Of a DNA stretch of 9,099 bases, positions 1-6,909 are shown piece after piece. Under the pieces are notes generated by a model. The model had not been told where the DNA came from. It saw only the letters and a list, made by a program, of their open reading frames with translations, and did not search any database. Positions within the stretch are counted from its first letter, which is position 1; each line of letters opens with the position of its first letter. A program made the position numbers and the translations under genes. The stretch spans positions 1-9,099 of the forward strand of contig JBFJVZ010000330.1 in NCBI GenBank assembly GCA_041623895.1. The letters run 5' to 3'. The DNA comes from JBFJVZ01 sp041623895 (lineage in GTDB: Bacteria > Planctomycetota > Planctomycetia > Pirellulales > Pirellulaceae).

Positions 1-36
1 ATCGCCGCGGGGAAAGTCAGGTCGGATATCGCGATT

Positions 37-83
37 CCTGGGGCTGCGGAATGCTCGCTCAGACGAGCAATCCTGACCCCAGG
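37..83. repeat. Strong 47-nt stem-loop of unknown role
   Basis: The outer arms CCTGGGG (37-43) and CCCCAGG (77-83) are perfect complements. Inside them GGA (48-50) pairs with TCC (71-73), an A/A mismatch follows (51 and 70), then TGCTCG (52-57) pairs with CGAGCA (64-69) around a six-base loop (58-63). That gives 16 base pairs in 47 nt with one small internal loop. An alternative short pairing, ATTCC (34-38) with GGAAT (48-52), would compete with it. No T-run follows on either strand, so a classical intrinsic terminator is unlikely. It may be a REP-type element or a structured RNA. Confidence 0.55.
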
Positions 84-194
84 CTCTACTCTGCCACTGC
101 TACGCAGTTGTCGCATCTTTGTGACGAACGAAATCGTCGATGCCTACAACCACCATGACTCCGCAAGAAAGCCTGCCTTGAATAACTGCCTAAG

Positions 195-246
195 CCGGAC
201 ACTCTCCCTGTCCTGGCAACAAACGCCAGGACAAGTCCGGGCCTAC
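195..246 (-). repeat. REP-like palindromic element, copy 1
   Basis: Nested inverted repeats are visible: outer arms CCGGAC (195-200) and GTCCGG (235-240), inner arms TGTCCTGGC (209-217) and GCCAGGACA (225-233) with a seven-base loop. Read on the minus strand, bases 246-225 match 20 of 22 positions of 8449-8470. Read on the plus strand, 209-227 also matches 17 of 19 positions of 8462-8480. In operon orientation the element begins 25 nt after the stop codon of the beta-propeller gene, where a transcript end or mRNA-stabilising structure would be expected. No T-run follows it. Confidence 0.6.
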
Positions 247-271
247 TGAAATGAAACCGCTCTGGTTTTGT

Positions 272-1789
272 TTAAGGTAACGCCTGGAACGTGAACAGGT
301 CCGCGTCCTGTAAATAAAACTCCAGCCGGATTGTTTGACCTTTCAACTGTTCCATCGTCGAATCGTTCCAGCGAATCTCGTGCGCCGTGCTGTCCGCGGT
401 AAACGGCTGGCAGTCGCTGTGATCAAAACCGGAAAGCGGCTTGCGATGCGAGTCACTCACCCGCACGGTCAACTCACCGCCGACTGCCTTGGCATTGACG
501 ACCAGCTTGCCGCCGGGCCATTTGATCGCTCGCGTGCAGGCCACGCCGCCGCCGGCGGGCCCCCGCAGTGACACGAAACCCTGCTTGCGGATTTTCGCCA
601 GGCCAATCGCACCGTTTCGATCTCGCGTGCCGTGCGGCCCATCCCAGCCGGTGTAGTAAATCCACCACTGATCACCAACTTCAAGCCACGATGGACTGGC
701 AAAGATCATCTCGTCGTCCCACGATCCAGCTTCGCCGTAGGGAATGATCGGCAGACGACCGGCAAAGCGGTGGAAGTTAATACCGTTGCGACTGACCGCT
801 AATTCCGTTTGGATCAGATCGTTCATCCGAAACGGTTCAAGAAATCCCCAGTAGATGCCATGCCGATAAACGGTCGGCATCCCGTAGAAAAAGTTGAAGT
901 GTTTTTCGCTATCCAATTCATCGGGAATCAGAATCGTTTGCGGCCAGCGATTGGGTTGGGCAAGCCAATCGCTCCAAAGTTTCGGACTGCTCAGCCGAGC
1001 GACTCGCCGGGAAGCACCGGTATCGATCATTTCCGTACCGAACGCGCGATACATCTGTTTGGCCCGGCAGAATAACACGTACTCATTACGTCGCGGATCG
1101 TACGAGATCGTATTGTGATGATCGCTATGCAGATGCGCGATTCGTGTATCGCTGTCAGCATCCCAATGAATCCCGTCTTTTGAACCGACGATTCGAAGCC
1201 CGTTAACGTTGCTACCGCCTTTGCCTTTCGCTCGATACAGCATCAGCCAGCGAAATCCCTGGCGGTCGTCCTGCGGTACGTCCAGCAAACAGGGTCCGCA
1301 CGTTTCCACAGTCGGCTGATCTGCCCGCGCGATCACAATGTTGTTTGGTTTTCGATCGTGCCAGGCGAACAGACCCAGATCCGGCCGATTCCATTTAATA
1401 CCATCGGCTGATTCGGCGTAGGCAATCAGAGTCTTGAAGGCTCGGCCTTTGTTCTGGTCCTCGCCTGCCGTTTCGGTAACCGGGAAGTTGGCCTGGTAAT
1501 ACATCCGGAACAAGCCGTCATCCGGATCACGTGCGACCCACAGGAAGCTTGGTTGATCCTCCGACATCAACGGGTTGGCGGCATGCTTCTGTGCTTGATG
1601 AAAAACCCGCCGAACCGCTTGCCGTTTGTAGCGAATCGCCCAGTGATTATCGACGATCCAATTGTCGAAAACAAATTGAGGTTCGAACCCGATTTCGACT
1701 GGTTCTTGGGGGATTTGCGCCACGGCTTGCGATGCCAACAGCACCGCAAGCCAGCAGCAAAACACTCGAGATTGAATCCGCAAGCTCAT
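272..1789 (-). CDS. Secreted five-bladed beta-propeller glycosidase-like protein
   Basis: The product is 505 aa from the ATG at 1789; a TTG two codons upstream (1795) is a weaker alternative and neither has a clear ribosome binding site. Residues 1-24 form a Sec signal peptide ending AVA before QIPQ. The body shows repeated propeller-blade motifs of the type SxDGIxW: near 127-133, 203-209, and a variant (SRNGINF) near 333-339. Acidic and aromatic signatures include ARDPDDGLFRMYY (86-98), HSDHHNTISYD (221-231) and SWDDEMIFASPSW (356-368). The last 95 or so residues look like an all-beta C-terminal domain of the kind that follows GH32 propellers. This supports a GH32/43/117/130-like fold, but I cannot assign a catalytic triad or a CAZy family. 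It is the last gene of the minus-strand operon, 12 nt behind the acetylesterase. Glycoside cleavage is inferred from fold and neighbours. Confidence 0.75.
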   Translation of the reverse strand: MSLRIQSRVFCCWLAVLLASQAVAQIPQEPVEIGFEPQFVFDNWIVDNHWAIRYKRQAVRRVFHQAQKHAANPLMSEDQPSFLWVARDPDDGLFRMYYQANFPVTETAGEDQNKGRAFKTLIAYAESADGIKWNRPDLGLFAWHDRKPNNIVIARADQPTVETCGPCLLDVPQDDRQGFRWLMLYRAKGKGGSNVNGLRIVGSKDGIHWDADSDTRIAHLHSDHHNTISYDPRRNEYVLFCRAKQMYRAFGTEMIDTGASRRVARLSSPKLWSDWLAQPNRWPQTILIPDELDSEKHFNFFYGMPTVYRHGIYWGFLEPFRMNDLIQTELAVSRNGINFHRFAGRLPIIPYGEAGSWDDEMIFASPSWLEVGDQWWIYYTGWDGPHGTRDRNGAIGLAKIRKQGFVSLRGPAGGGVACTRAIKWPGGKLVVNAKAVGGELTVRVSDSHRKPLSGFDHSDCQPFTADSTAHEIRWNDSTMEQLKGQTIRLEFYLQDADLFTFQALP

Positions 1790-1801
1790 GCACAACCGTG
1801 T

Positions 1802-3391
1802 TTAGGGGTTGATTTCATCGGTCCGAAATGGAACCGCCGGCAGACCTTCTTTGTTGTAAAGATTCGCACCTTCGGGGTTGCCGGAATAGGCGTAGCGAAC
1901 GGCAACCGGCTGCGGCACCTGGTCCGAGGAAAGCACGACCTGATCGCCTTCGATGCGGGCGTCAGCCCAGTGCCACTGGTTGTCTTTGCCGGCGATCGCG
2001 AATCGCTTCAGGGGCGTGTCCTGATCTTCAACGGCTGGTGCAAGGCCTGATTTTCTTCCCACCATCAATCCGCCACCGACATGGTCGAAGCTAATTCGGG
2101 CTTCCTTACCGTCGACTTTCATTGATTTGAAAATGGGACCGCTCACGACGGCGTCCGCCTGACCGTGAACATCACGCAATGCCCAACGTGCCAGACGCTT
2201 GCCGACGTCCTGTTTATTCCGCGGGTGGATATCGCGAGCGTCACCAATGTCAATGATGCATGCCAGTCCCGTGTGTGGCGTCTTCAGAATCTCACTTTGC
2301 GCGAAACGCACACGCGCGAACCCGTCACCGCCCTCGGGGTTGTCGTTGGGGTTGGTGAAGTTGGCGAGTTGGACAACGTAAAAGTAAAACGGAAAATCTT
2401 CGCCTTGGTTCCAAACCGTGCGCCAGCCGCTGATCAGAGCATTCAGTTTGTGCAGGTACAACATGCCGTCACCGGCGTTCGATTCGCCCTGATACCAAAT
2501 CGCACCGCGCACGCCGAACGGCACCAGCGGATCGACCATGGCGTTGTAGATGGCCGTCGGTTCGCCGCCGCTGGTTGGTCCCGGCATCTTTGGTTGCGTC
2601 GGCAATGGACGTTGCTGGGCAATCGCTTCTTTGCATTCGGCCAGCCAGGCGTCCATGCCTGCCAAATACGCGTCCCAGGTTTTTTTGCCAGCATCAGTGC
2701 TGGGGATGCGGCTGTCAACACTCTCGGAAAGCTGTTTCAGTGCCGGCTGACTGCGAAATCCGATCGGCGGCGTCCACGGTTCAACTCGCGTGCCGCCCCA
2801 ATTGGTACCAAGCAACCCAATTGGCACGTCGGTTTCCTGGTTCAGTTTGCGGCCAAAAAAATATCCAACGGCAGAGAAGCCGCCGACAGTGCTTGGATTA
2901 CAAGGTTTCCACGTAGGATTGCCACGCAATTCTTCGATCGGCAGCGGCGCGGTCTCGTGCCCGGGAACATCAAACAATCGAATCTTGGGGTAGTCGGCGT
3001 TCTTGATTTCCTCGCCGGGATTCATCGAGCCGCTAACCGTCCACTCCATGTTGGATTGGCCGGAACAAATCCACACGTCGCCGACCAAGACATCTTTGAA
3101 GGTTTTCTTTTGGTCGCCGGCAGTGATCGATAGCACTTGCCCTTCGGAGTTGGCATCCAGCTTGTCCAACTTGACTTGCCACTCGCCCAACTCGTTCGCG
3201 GTGGCTGTCTTCTTCTGGGAAGCGAACTCAATCGTGACTTCCGAATTTGGATCAGCCCAACCCCAAACAGGAACGGCCAGGTCACGCTGCAAGACCATCT
3301 GGTCGCTAAAGACTTTTGGCGTGCGAAGTTCGGCGTTCGCGTTGGTAATTGCTGCGAACAGAAGAACGACTGAACATGCAATTCTGATCAT
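1802..3391 (-). CDS. Secreted sialate/carbohydrate O-acetylesterase (SASA family)
   Basis: The product is 529 aa from the ATG at 3391 and probably removes acetyl esters from sugars outside the cytoplasm. This start gives a compact 20-residue Sec signal peptide (MIRIACSVV...NANA before ELRTP) and has AGGA eight bases upstream. A longer in-frame ATG at 3448 would add 19 residues and overlap the previous stop as ATGA. Numbered from 3391, the family hallmarks are GQSNM (111-115, nucleophile Ser113), WYQGESNA (299-306) and DARDIHP with the predicted catalytic Asp387 and His389. An N-terminal beta-rich region starting KVFSDQMVLQR precedes the SGNH-like catalytic domain, as is usual for bacterial sialate O-acetylesterase homologues. 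All expected motifs are intact. Sialic acid itself is not implied: planctomycete members more likely act on acetylated polysaccharides. Confidence 0.9.
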   Translation of the reverse strand: MIRIACSVVLLFAAITNANAELRTPKVFSDQMVLQRDLAVPVWGWADPNSEVTIEFASQKKTATANELGEWQVKLDKLDANSEGQVLSITAGDQKKTFKDVLVGDVWICSGQSNMEWTVSGSMNPGEEIKNADYPKIRLFDVPGHETAPLPIEELRGNPTWKPCNPSTVGGFSAVGYFFGRKLNQETDVPIGLLGTNWGGTRVEPWTPPIGFRSQPALKQLSESVDSRIPSTDAGKKTWDAYLAGMDAWLAECKEAIAQQRPLPTQPKMPGPTSGGEPTAIYNAMVDPLVPFGVRGAIWYQGESNAGDGMLYLHKLNALISGWRTVWNQGEDFPFYFYVVQLANFTNPNDNPEGGDGFARVRFAQSEILKTPHTGLACIIDIGDARDIHPRNKQDVGKRLARWALRDVHGQADAVVSGPIFKSMKVDGKEARISFDHVGGGLMVGRKSGLAPAVEDQDTPLKRFAIAGKDNQWHWADARIEGDQVVLSSDQVPQPVAVRYAYSGNPEGANLYNKEGLPAVPFRTDEINP

Positions 3392-3464
3392 GGAGGGGAT
3401 CCTGATACGAAGGGGATGTTGGGGAGGGTTCGGGTAATATCGAGTCATGGACGGCTTCCGTCCA
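3392..3464 (-). promoter_or_regulatory. Intra-operon junction with hairpin and ATGA overlap
   Basis: On the minus strand the last codons of the alpha/beta hydrolase form a perfect seven-base-pair stem, TGGACGG / CCGTCCA, with a three-base loop (3448-3464). The stop codon TGA (3447-3445) overlaps an ATG (3448-3446), so a translationally coupled start for the downstream esterase is possible there. The preferred start at 3391 lies 53 nt further on, with AGGA at 3403-3400. The stem would partly hide the overlapping ATG, which favours the inner start. It could also mark an mRNA processing or stability site. Confidence 0.4.
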
Positions 3465-5598
3465 GCACCGGTGGTAGGTGTACCTGGATGCGGTCGCGTG
3501 GCAAGACGGATTCTAACTCAACAACGTTGGCCACGCCGTCCCAGGCACTCTTGTGCTCGGGCTTTACCGATAAATGAACTGTTTTAACGCGGTCGGCCGC
3601 CATCAATAAGACGTGCGGCATCTCTACAAATCTGCTGACATTCAGCAGCGTGATGCCCTCGCGGTTGGCGGTTGGCAGTTGGGCAAGATGCAGCTCGCTG
3701 ATCTTCTCCTCGAACAGCGAGGCATAAAGTGTGAGTGCGGCGGCATTGCCGGTCGCGTGCAGCATCCTTGGCCGGGATGAAAAATGATCGATCTCATCCA
3801 ATGCCTGAAGCGCTCGACGAATGTCCCAGATTCGCATGCCGTCGGCTGTTTGCCCCAGTTGCATGAAGCGGCGGCGTATCTGGGTCCGTTTTCGTTCATC
3901 GCGACTCCATTCGGTCGGGCCAACACCGCGGGGTACGATATAAACCAAGGTCGACGTGGGGCACGACTTTGCCAGCTGGACAATATCCGTCCAAGCATCT
4001 TGATTTTCCTCCGCGGAGCCACCGTTCGTTTCGGGCAAGGCCACTGAGAGTAATTTTGAAACCGGCTCCCATTCTTGCTGGCCCAGAACCGTGACGCACA
4101 ACGGTCGCGATTTTGACGCTTTGCGATCAGTTGGCTCCACGACGTACAGTGTCAAACGATAGGGGGACTGGCTGGTGAACTGATAAGCCCGCACGGCGAA
4201 ACCATTATGCTCCGCCGATGCCACTTGCTTAACATTCAGCGATTCGATTTCGTCACCGCTTGGCCAGCCGCGGAAGGATTTTTCGCTCAGTTGCGTCATC
4301 CAGTTTTCGCGTTGCTTCAGAAATTCCTCCCGGTTATTGGGCAAGTCGTCACGCGAAACCGAGGCAACGAATGTGTCATGAATATCGCTGACGCGTTGAT
4401 CCTCGGGCAGTTCCGCGAAGACTTTTAGTTGCTCCGGCTCCAAGAACTTCGTCGCCGTGGTTTCAATCAGACTGTCGTCGTCTTTCAAGAATCGGTTGAA
4501 CCAGCGGAACGCATGGACTCGTAGTTCCTGCGTGTCTTTGTGCGGGCCCTCGGTGATTTGCAAACCCAATTTGTTTTCGGCGTCATGCAGGCGATAAATT
4601 TTTCTGACTTTGGCATGCACATCAACAACGCCGTCAAGCGGAAAGATACGATCTTTATCGGTGTTGGAAATCAGCAGCGGCCTGGGAGCGACAAGCGCGG
4701 CAACCATCGGGTAGTCCCAGCGGTACGTGTTGACCATGTACATGCAGTCACAGTGACCTTCGACACAACCGTCGACGACATGGTTGTGCAGACTAGTGAT
4801 CCCGGCAACCGGCACGGCGACCTTGATCCTCTCGTCCAGCGCGGACACCCACCATGAATAAGCACCGCCGCCGCTGCGGCCGGTAACACCAATCCGTTCG
4901 GGGTCGACCTCCTTGCGCGATTGCAGATAGTCCAGTGAGCGGATGCAGTTCCAAGCTTCCCCACCCGCCGAAGAATAACCGCGATTGTTCCACCACCACA
5001 TTTTTTCGCGATAGGTGCCGTGATGAATGCCTTCGATTTCACCCAACTGAATCGTGTCGATGGTCAAACAAACGTATCCGTTGCGGGCAAACCAGGCGCC
5101 GTGGTGTTGATAATGAGTCTTGTTGCCGTAGCTGATGCCGTTCTTCTTGACGCCACCGTGGCCGCAAACATAAAGAATTGCCGGTAGCGGTTCTGCCTGT
5201 TGTTTGGGCCGATACAGATTTGCGGTGACATACAAACCAGGCATTGATTGAAAGTGCAGATTCTCCACCACGAAGTCGTCCGCTTCGACGCTGCCGGTCA
5301 CTACGGAATTCAGCGGCGTCTTTTCCGGCAGCGGATCGAGCCCGAGCATTTCATAAAGCTGCCGCCGGTATTCTTCGCGCCGGCTCGTCCAGTCTTCCAG
5401 CGTTTGGATGTCGGTAAATGTGCGATCGGTAAGCAGTTTGGTTTGCGCTCGGAAATACTCGGCGGCTAGTTGGTCGCCAATCTTTGTGTCTTCGGCAAAC
5501 GCGGCGAGACCTTGCAGGGCAATCAATGCCGATACCGCCAGGTGAATGAGGGTACGTGACTGCCCGGTAGATGTTGGTATACGTCGGTTTTTCGTCAT
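3445..5598 (-). CDS. Secreted two-domain alpha/beta hydrolase, acetyl-xylan-esterase-like
   Basis: The product is 717 aa with an N-terminal Sec signal peptide of about 35 residues (hydrophobic AVSALIALQGLAAFA, then EDTK). The first domain (about 80-375) is a complete alpha/beta hydrolase: oxyanion-type CGHGG (145-149), nucleophile elbow GRSGGG with Ser242, an acid at Asp314 or Asp316 (SNTDKDRIFP) and His353 in EGPHKD. It resembles dienelactone-hydrolase or acetyl-xylan-esterase proteins frequent in planctomycetes. A Cys/His-rich insert follows strand 6 (His271, His273, Cys278, His282, Cys283, Cys285). Residues about 460-690 look like a second hydrolase domain (VPRGVGPTEW, WDIRRALQAL) whose elbow reads HATGNAA, with Gly617 where a Ser should sit, so it is probably inactive. 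No Shine-Dalgarno is visible before the ATG at 5598. It lies 54 nt behind the SGNH gene. The substrate is probably an acyl or acetyl ester on a polysaccharide; a peptidase role is less likely. Confidence 0.85.
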   Translation of the reverse strand: MTKNRRIPTSTGQSRTLIHLAVSALIALQGLAAFAEDTKIGDQLAAEYFRAQTKLLTDRTFTDIQTLEDWTSRREEYRRQLYEMLGLDPLPEKTPLNSVVTGSVEADDFVVENLHFQSMPGLYVTANLYRPKQQAEPLPAILYVCGHGGVKKNGISYGNKTHYQHHGAWFARNGYVCLTIDTIQLGEIEGIHHGTYREKMWWWNNRGYSSAGGEAWNCIRSLDYLQSRKEVDPERIGVTGRSGGGAYSWWVSALDERIKVAVPVAGITSLHNHVVDGCVEGHCDCMYMVNTYRWDYPMVAALVAPRPLLISNTDKDRIFPLDGVVDVHAKVRKIYRLHDAENKLGLQITEGPHKDTQELRVHAFRWFNRFLKDDDSLIETTATKFLEPEQLKVFAELPEDQRVSDIHDTFVASVSRDDLPNNREEFLKQRENWMTQLSEKSFRGWPSGDEIESLNVKQVASAEHNGFAVRAYQFTSQSPYRLTLYVVEPTDRKASKSRPLCVTVLGQQEWEPVSKLLSVALPETNGGSAEENQDAWTDIVQLAKSCPTSTLVYIVPRGVGPTEWSRDERKRTQIRRRFMQLGQTADGMRIWDIRRALQALDEIDHFSSRPRMLHATGNAAALTLYASLFEEKISELHLAQLPTANREGITLLNVSRFVEMPHVLLMAADRVKTVHLSVKPEHKSAWDGVANVVELESVLPRDRIQVHLPPVLDGSRP

Positions 5599-5652
5599 CT
5601 GAATGGTTCAATTTCAAGTCAATGAGTTTTTGCAGTCTTGGCGGGCTACAGC

Positions 5653-6771
5653 TTAAATCCCCAGCGCCCGCAATGCCGGCTCGAACGCATTTGCGTGACG
5701 ATAGAATCCCAGATCGTTGGGATGCGATCCATCGGTCGTGTCGTCGCGGTCATCGCCCAGCAGTTTTTCACCTTCCAAATACCCAAGTTTTTCAAAGCCG
5801 GCGGCGACGAGTTTGTCGTAAGCAGCCCGCAGGGCTTGCCGGCTGGCTTGGTGGCGATTCTGTCGTTCCGGGATGAAAGGGGTATTCGCATAAGTGCGAT
5901 CCTCGACCAAAAGGATCGGTGTCGCGGGCCGCGCCGCGCGCAGTTGTCGCACCAGCGGCTCGGCCCGCTGCGCGACTTCCGCACCCTGCATGTTGGGCAA
6001 ACAATCGATCACGTAGATTGCCGGATCAAGTTCACACAGAAACTGTCCGACCTCTTTTTCCATGCGACCGTTGCCGGAAAAGCCAAGATTGATCACCGGC
6101 CGGCCCAAGCGTCGTCCCAAGATCGCAGGATGCGGCATTCCCGGCCTTGATGCGCAGGCGCCGTGCGTGATCGAAGTTCCGTAGAAAAGAATCGGCTTGT
6201 CCGTACGAGGGGAAATCGGCTCGAAGCTGGCTCCCATCGGTACGCCGATCTTCAAATACTCTGTGCCGTTGTACAGCGGCAGGTAAGCCGTGAAATCACG
6301 CGGCCCCGCAACGATGCCACTGATCAGCTTGGCATTGGTAGTTTGCTGACTGGGACGGGAAACGGATAGCCAGCGCGAGTGGCCTCGTTCGTCGTCGGCA
6401 TAAAGATCAACGCCGCTGACACCGGTTGCCGGCATGTGAGGCATGTCCAGCCGCGAAGAGGTGACTTTATAATCAACCCAGATCTCCGTCGCGTCCGTCC
6501 GAAAGCGGGTCAACATCCCGGCGGAATGGCGACTGAGATTCCAAACAGCGTCGCGAACCACACCCTTGGCGCGCAGCGGAAGCCGGTCGTAGTACTTTTC
6601 CGTTTCTGATTCTGGCCAGCCCTTCCCTTCCACGCCCCAATCACGCACATCATGCCAGGCGAGGGTTGCTTTCGCCGCCGGCTGTTCCTGGGCTGCGATC
6701 GATCGGGTCAGCAAGGCTGCGGTGCCGGCTGCTGAGAAACCAACAAATTGGCGACGGTTGATTTGTTTCAT
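5653..6771 (-). CDS. Tat-exported SGNH hydrolase with GxDLY N-terminal domain
   Basis: The product is 372 aa from the ATG at 6771, supported by GGAG (6781-6778) six bases upstream. The N-terminus carries a twin-arginine signal (INRRQFVGFSAAG, Arg6-Arg7) followed by a hydrophobic stretch and a likely cleavage after IAA at residue 27. Residues about 30-190 form the beta-rich GxDLY domain (PF14607 type), with GVDLY at 120-124. The catalytic SGNH domain (PF14606, Lipase_GDSL_3 type) follows: GTSIT with Ser200, NLGFSGNG (228-235) supplying the Gly/Asn oxyanion residues, and DGSHPND with Asp347 and His350. All blocks are present, so an active serine esterase is expected. The frame stays open upstream to 7272, but that part is antisense to the sulfatase and is not credible coding. 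As first gene of the operon and divergent from the sulfatase, it probably removes acyl groups from the same glycan. Confidence 0.88.
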   Translation of the reverse strand: MKQINRRQFVGFSAAGTAALLTRSIAAQEQPAAKATLAWHDVRDWGVEGKGWPESETEKYYDRLPLRAKGVVRDAVWNLSRHSAGMLTRFRTDATEIWVDYKVTSSRLDMPHMPATGVSGVDLYADDERGHSRWLSVSRPSQQTTNAKLISGIVAGPRDFTAYLPLYNGTEYLKIGVPMGASFEPISPRTDKPILFYGTSITHGACASRPGMPHPAILGRRLGRPVINLGFSGNGRMEKEVGQFLCELDPAIYVIDCLPNMQGAEVAQRAEPLVRQLRAARPATPILLVEDRTYANTPFIPERQNRHQASRQALRAAYDKLVAAGFEKLGYLEGEKLLGDDRDDTTDGSHPNDLGFYRHANAFEPALRALGI

Positions 6772-6909
6772 GTGCGGCTCCAAGAATTTATAAAACGGAC
6801 TTCCAGCGGATATTTGGATAAATGCAGGTAACGGACTGAAGCCCTTTCTATGCGGGGTTATCATAACGGCTACCGATTTGGCAAAGTTGCCCCCCCAACG
6901 AGGAATCTG
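6772..6909. promoter_or_regulatory. Divergent promoter region between SGNH operon and sulfatase
   Basis: These 138 bp separate two outward-reading starts, so they should hold promoters for both. GGAG (6778-6781, read on minus) serves the SGNH gene and GAGGA (6900-6904) serves the sulfatase with five-base spacing. AT-rich patches that could be -10 elements are TTTATAAAT (6786-6794) toward the operon and the area around 6858-6866 toward the sulfatase, but no convincing -35 box pairs with either. A short palindrome, GTTAT-C-ATAAC (6857-6867), is the only operator-like sequence, and a run of seven C (6890-6896) sits in the sulfatase leader. Confidence 0.5.

Larger units (their letters stand above)
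1..271. other. Intergenic region without a supportable gene
   Basis: This stretch lies beyond the stop codon of the last operon gene. Plus frame 1 is open from base 1 to a TGA at 247-249, and a minus-strand frame with ATG at 116-114 runs off the left edge. Neither gives a recognisable protein, and both run through the inverted repeats described at 37-83 and 195-246. I read the region as structured or repetitive intergenic DNA, possibly with remnants of a dispersed repeat. The tail of a neighbouring gene cannot be fully excluded because the left edge cuts it. Confidence 0.5.

Noticed and set aside
1..249. Open plus-strand frame ending at TGA 247-249, and a minus-strand frame from 116 to the left edge
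   Set aside because: Both run through inverted repeats and give no recognisable protein. A partial gene cannot be fully excluded without sequence to the left.
2165..3133. 322-aa plus-strand open frame opposite the sialate O-acetylesterase
   Set aside because: It is antisense to an intact gene with all catalytic motifs, and its translation resembles no known domain; it is a codon-bias shadow.
6850..6909. Upstream ATG for the sulfatase
   Set aside because: It would put 20 polar residues before the signal peptide and lacks a Shine-Dalgarno; the ATG at 6910 has GAGGA at proper spacing.
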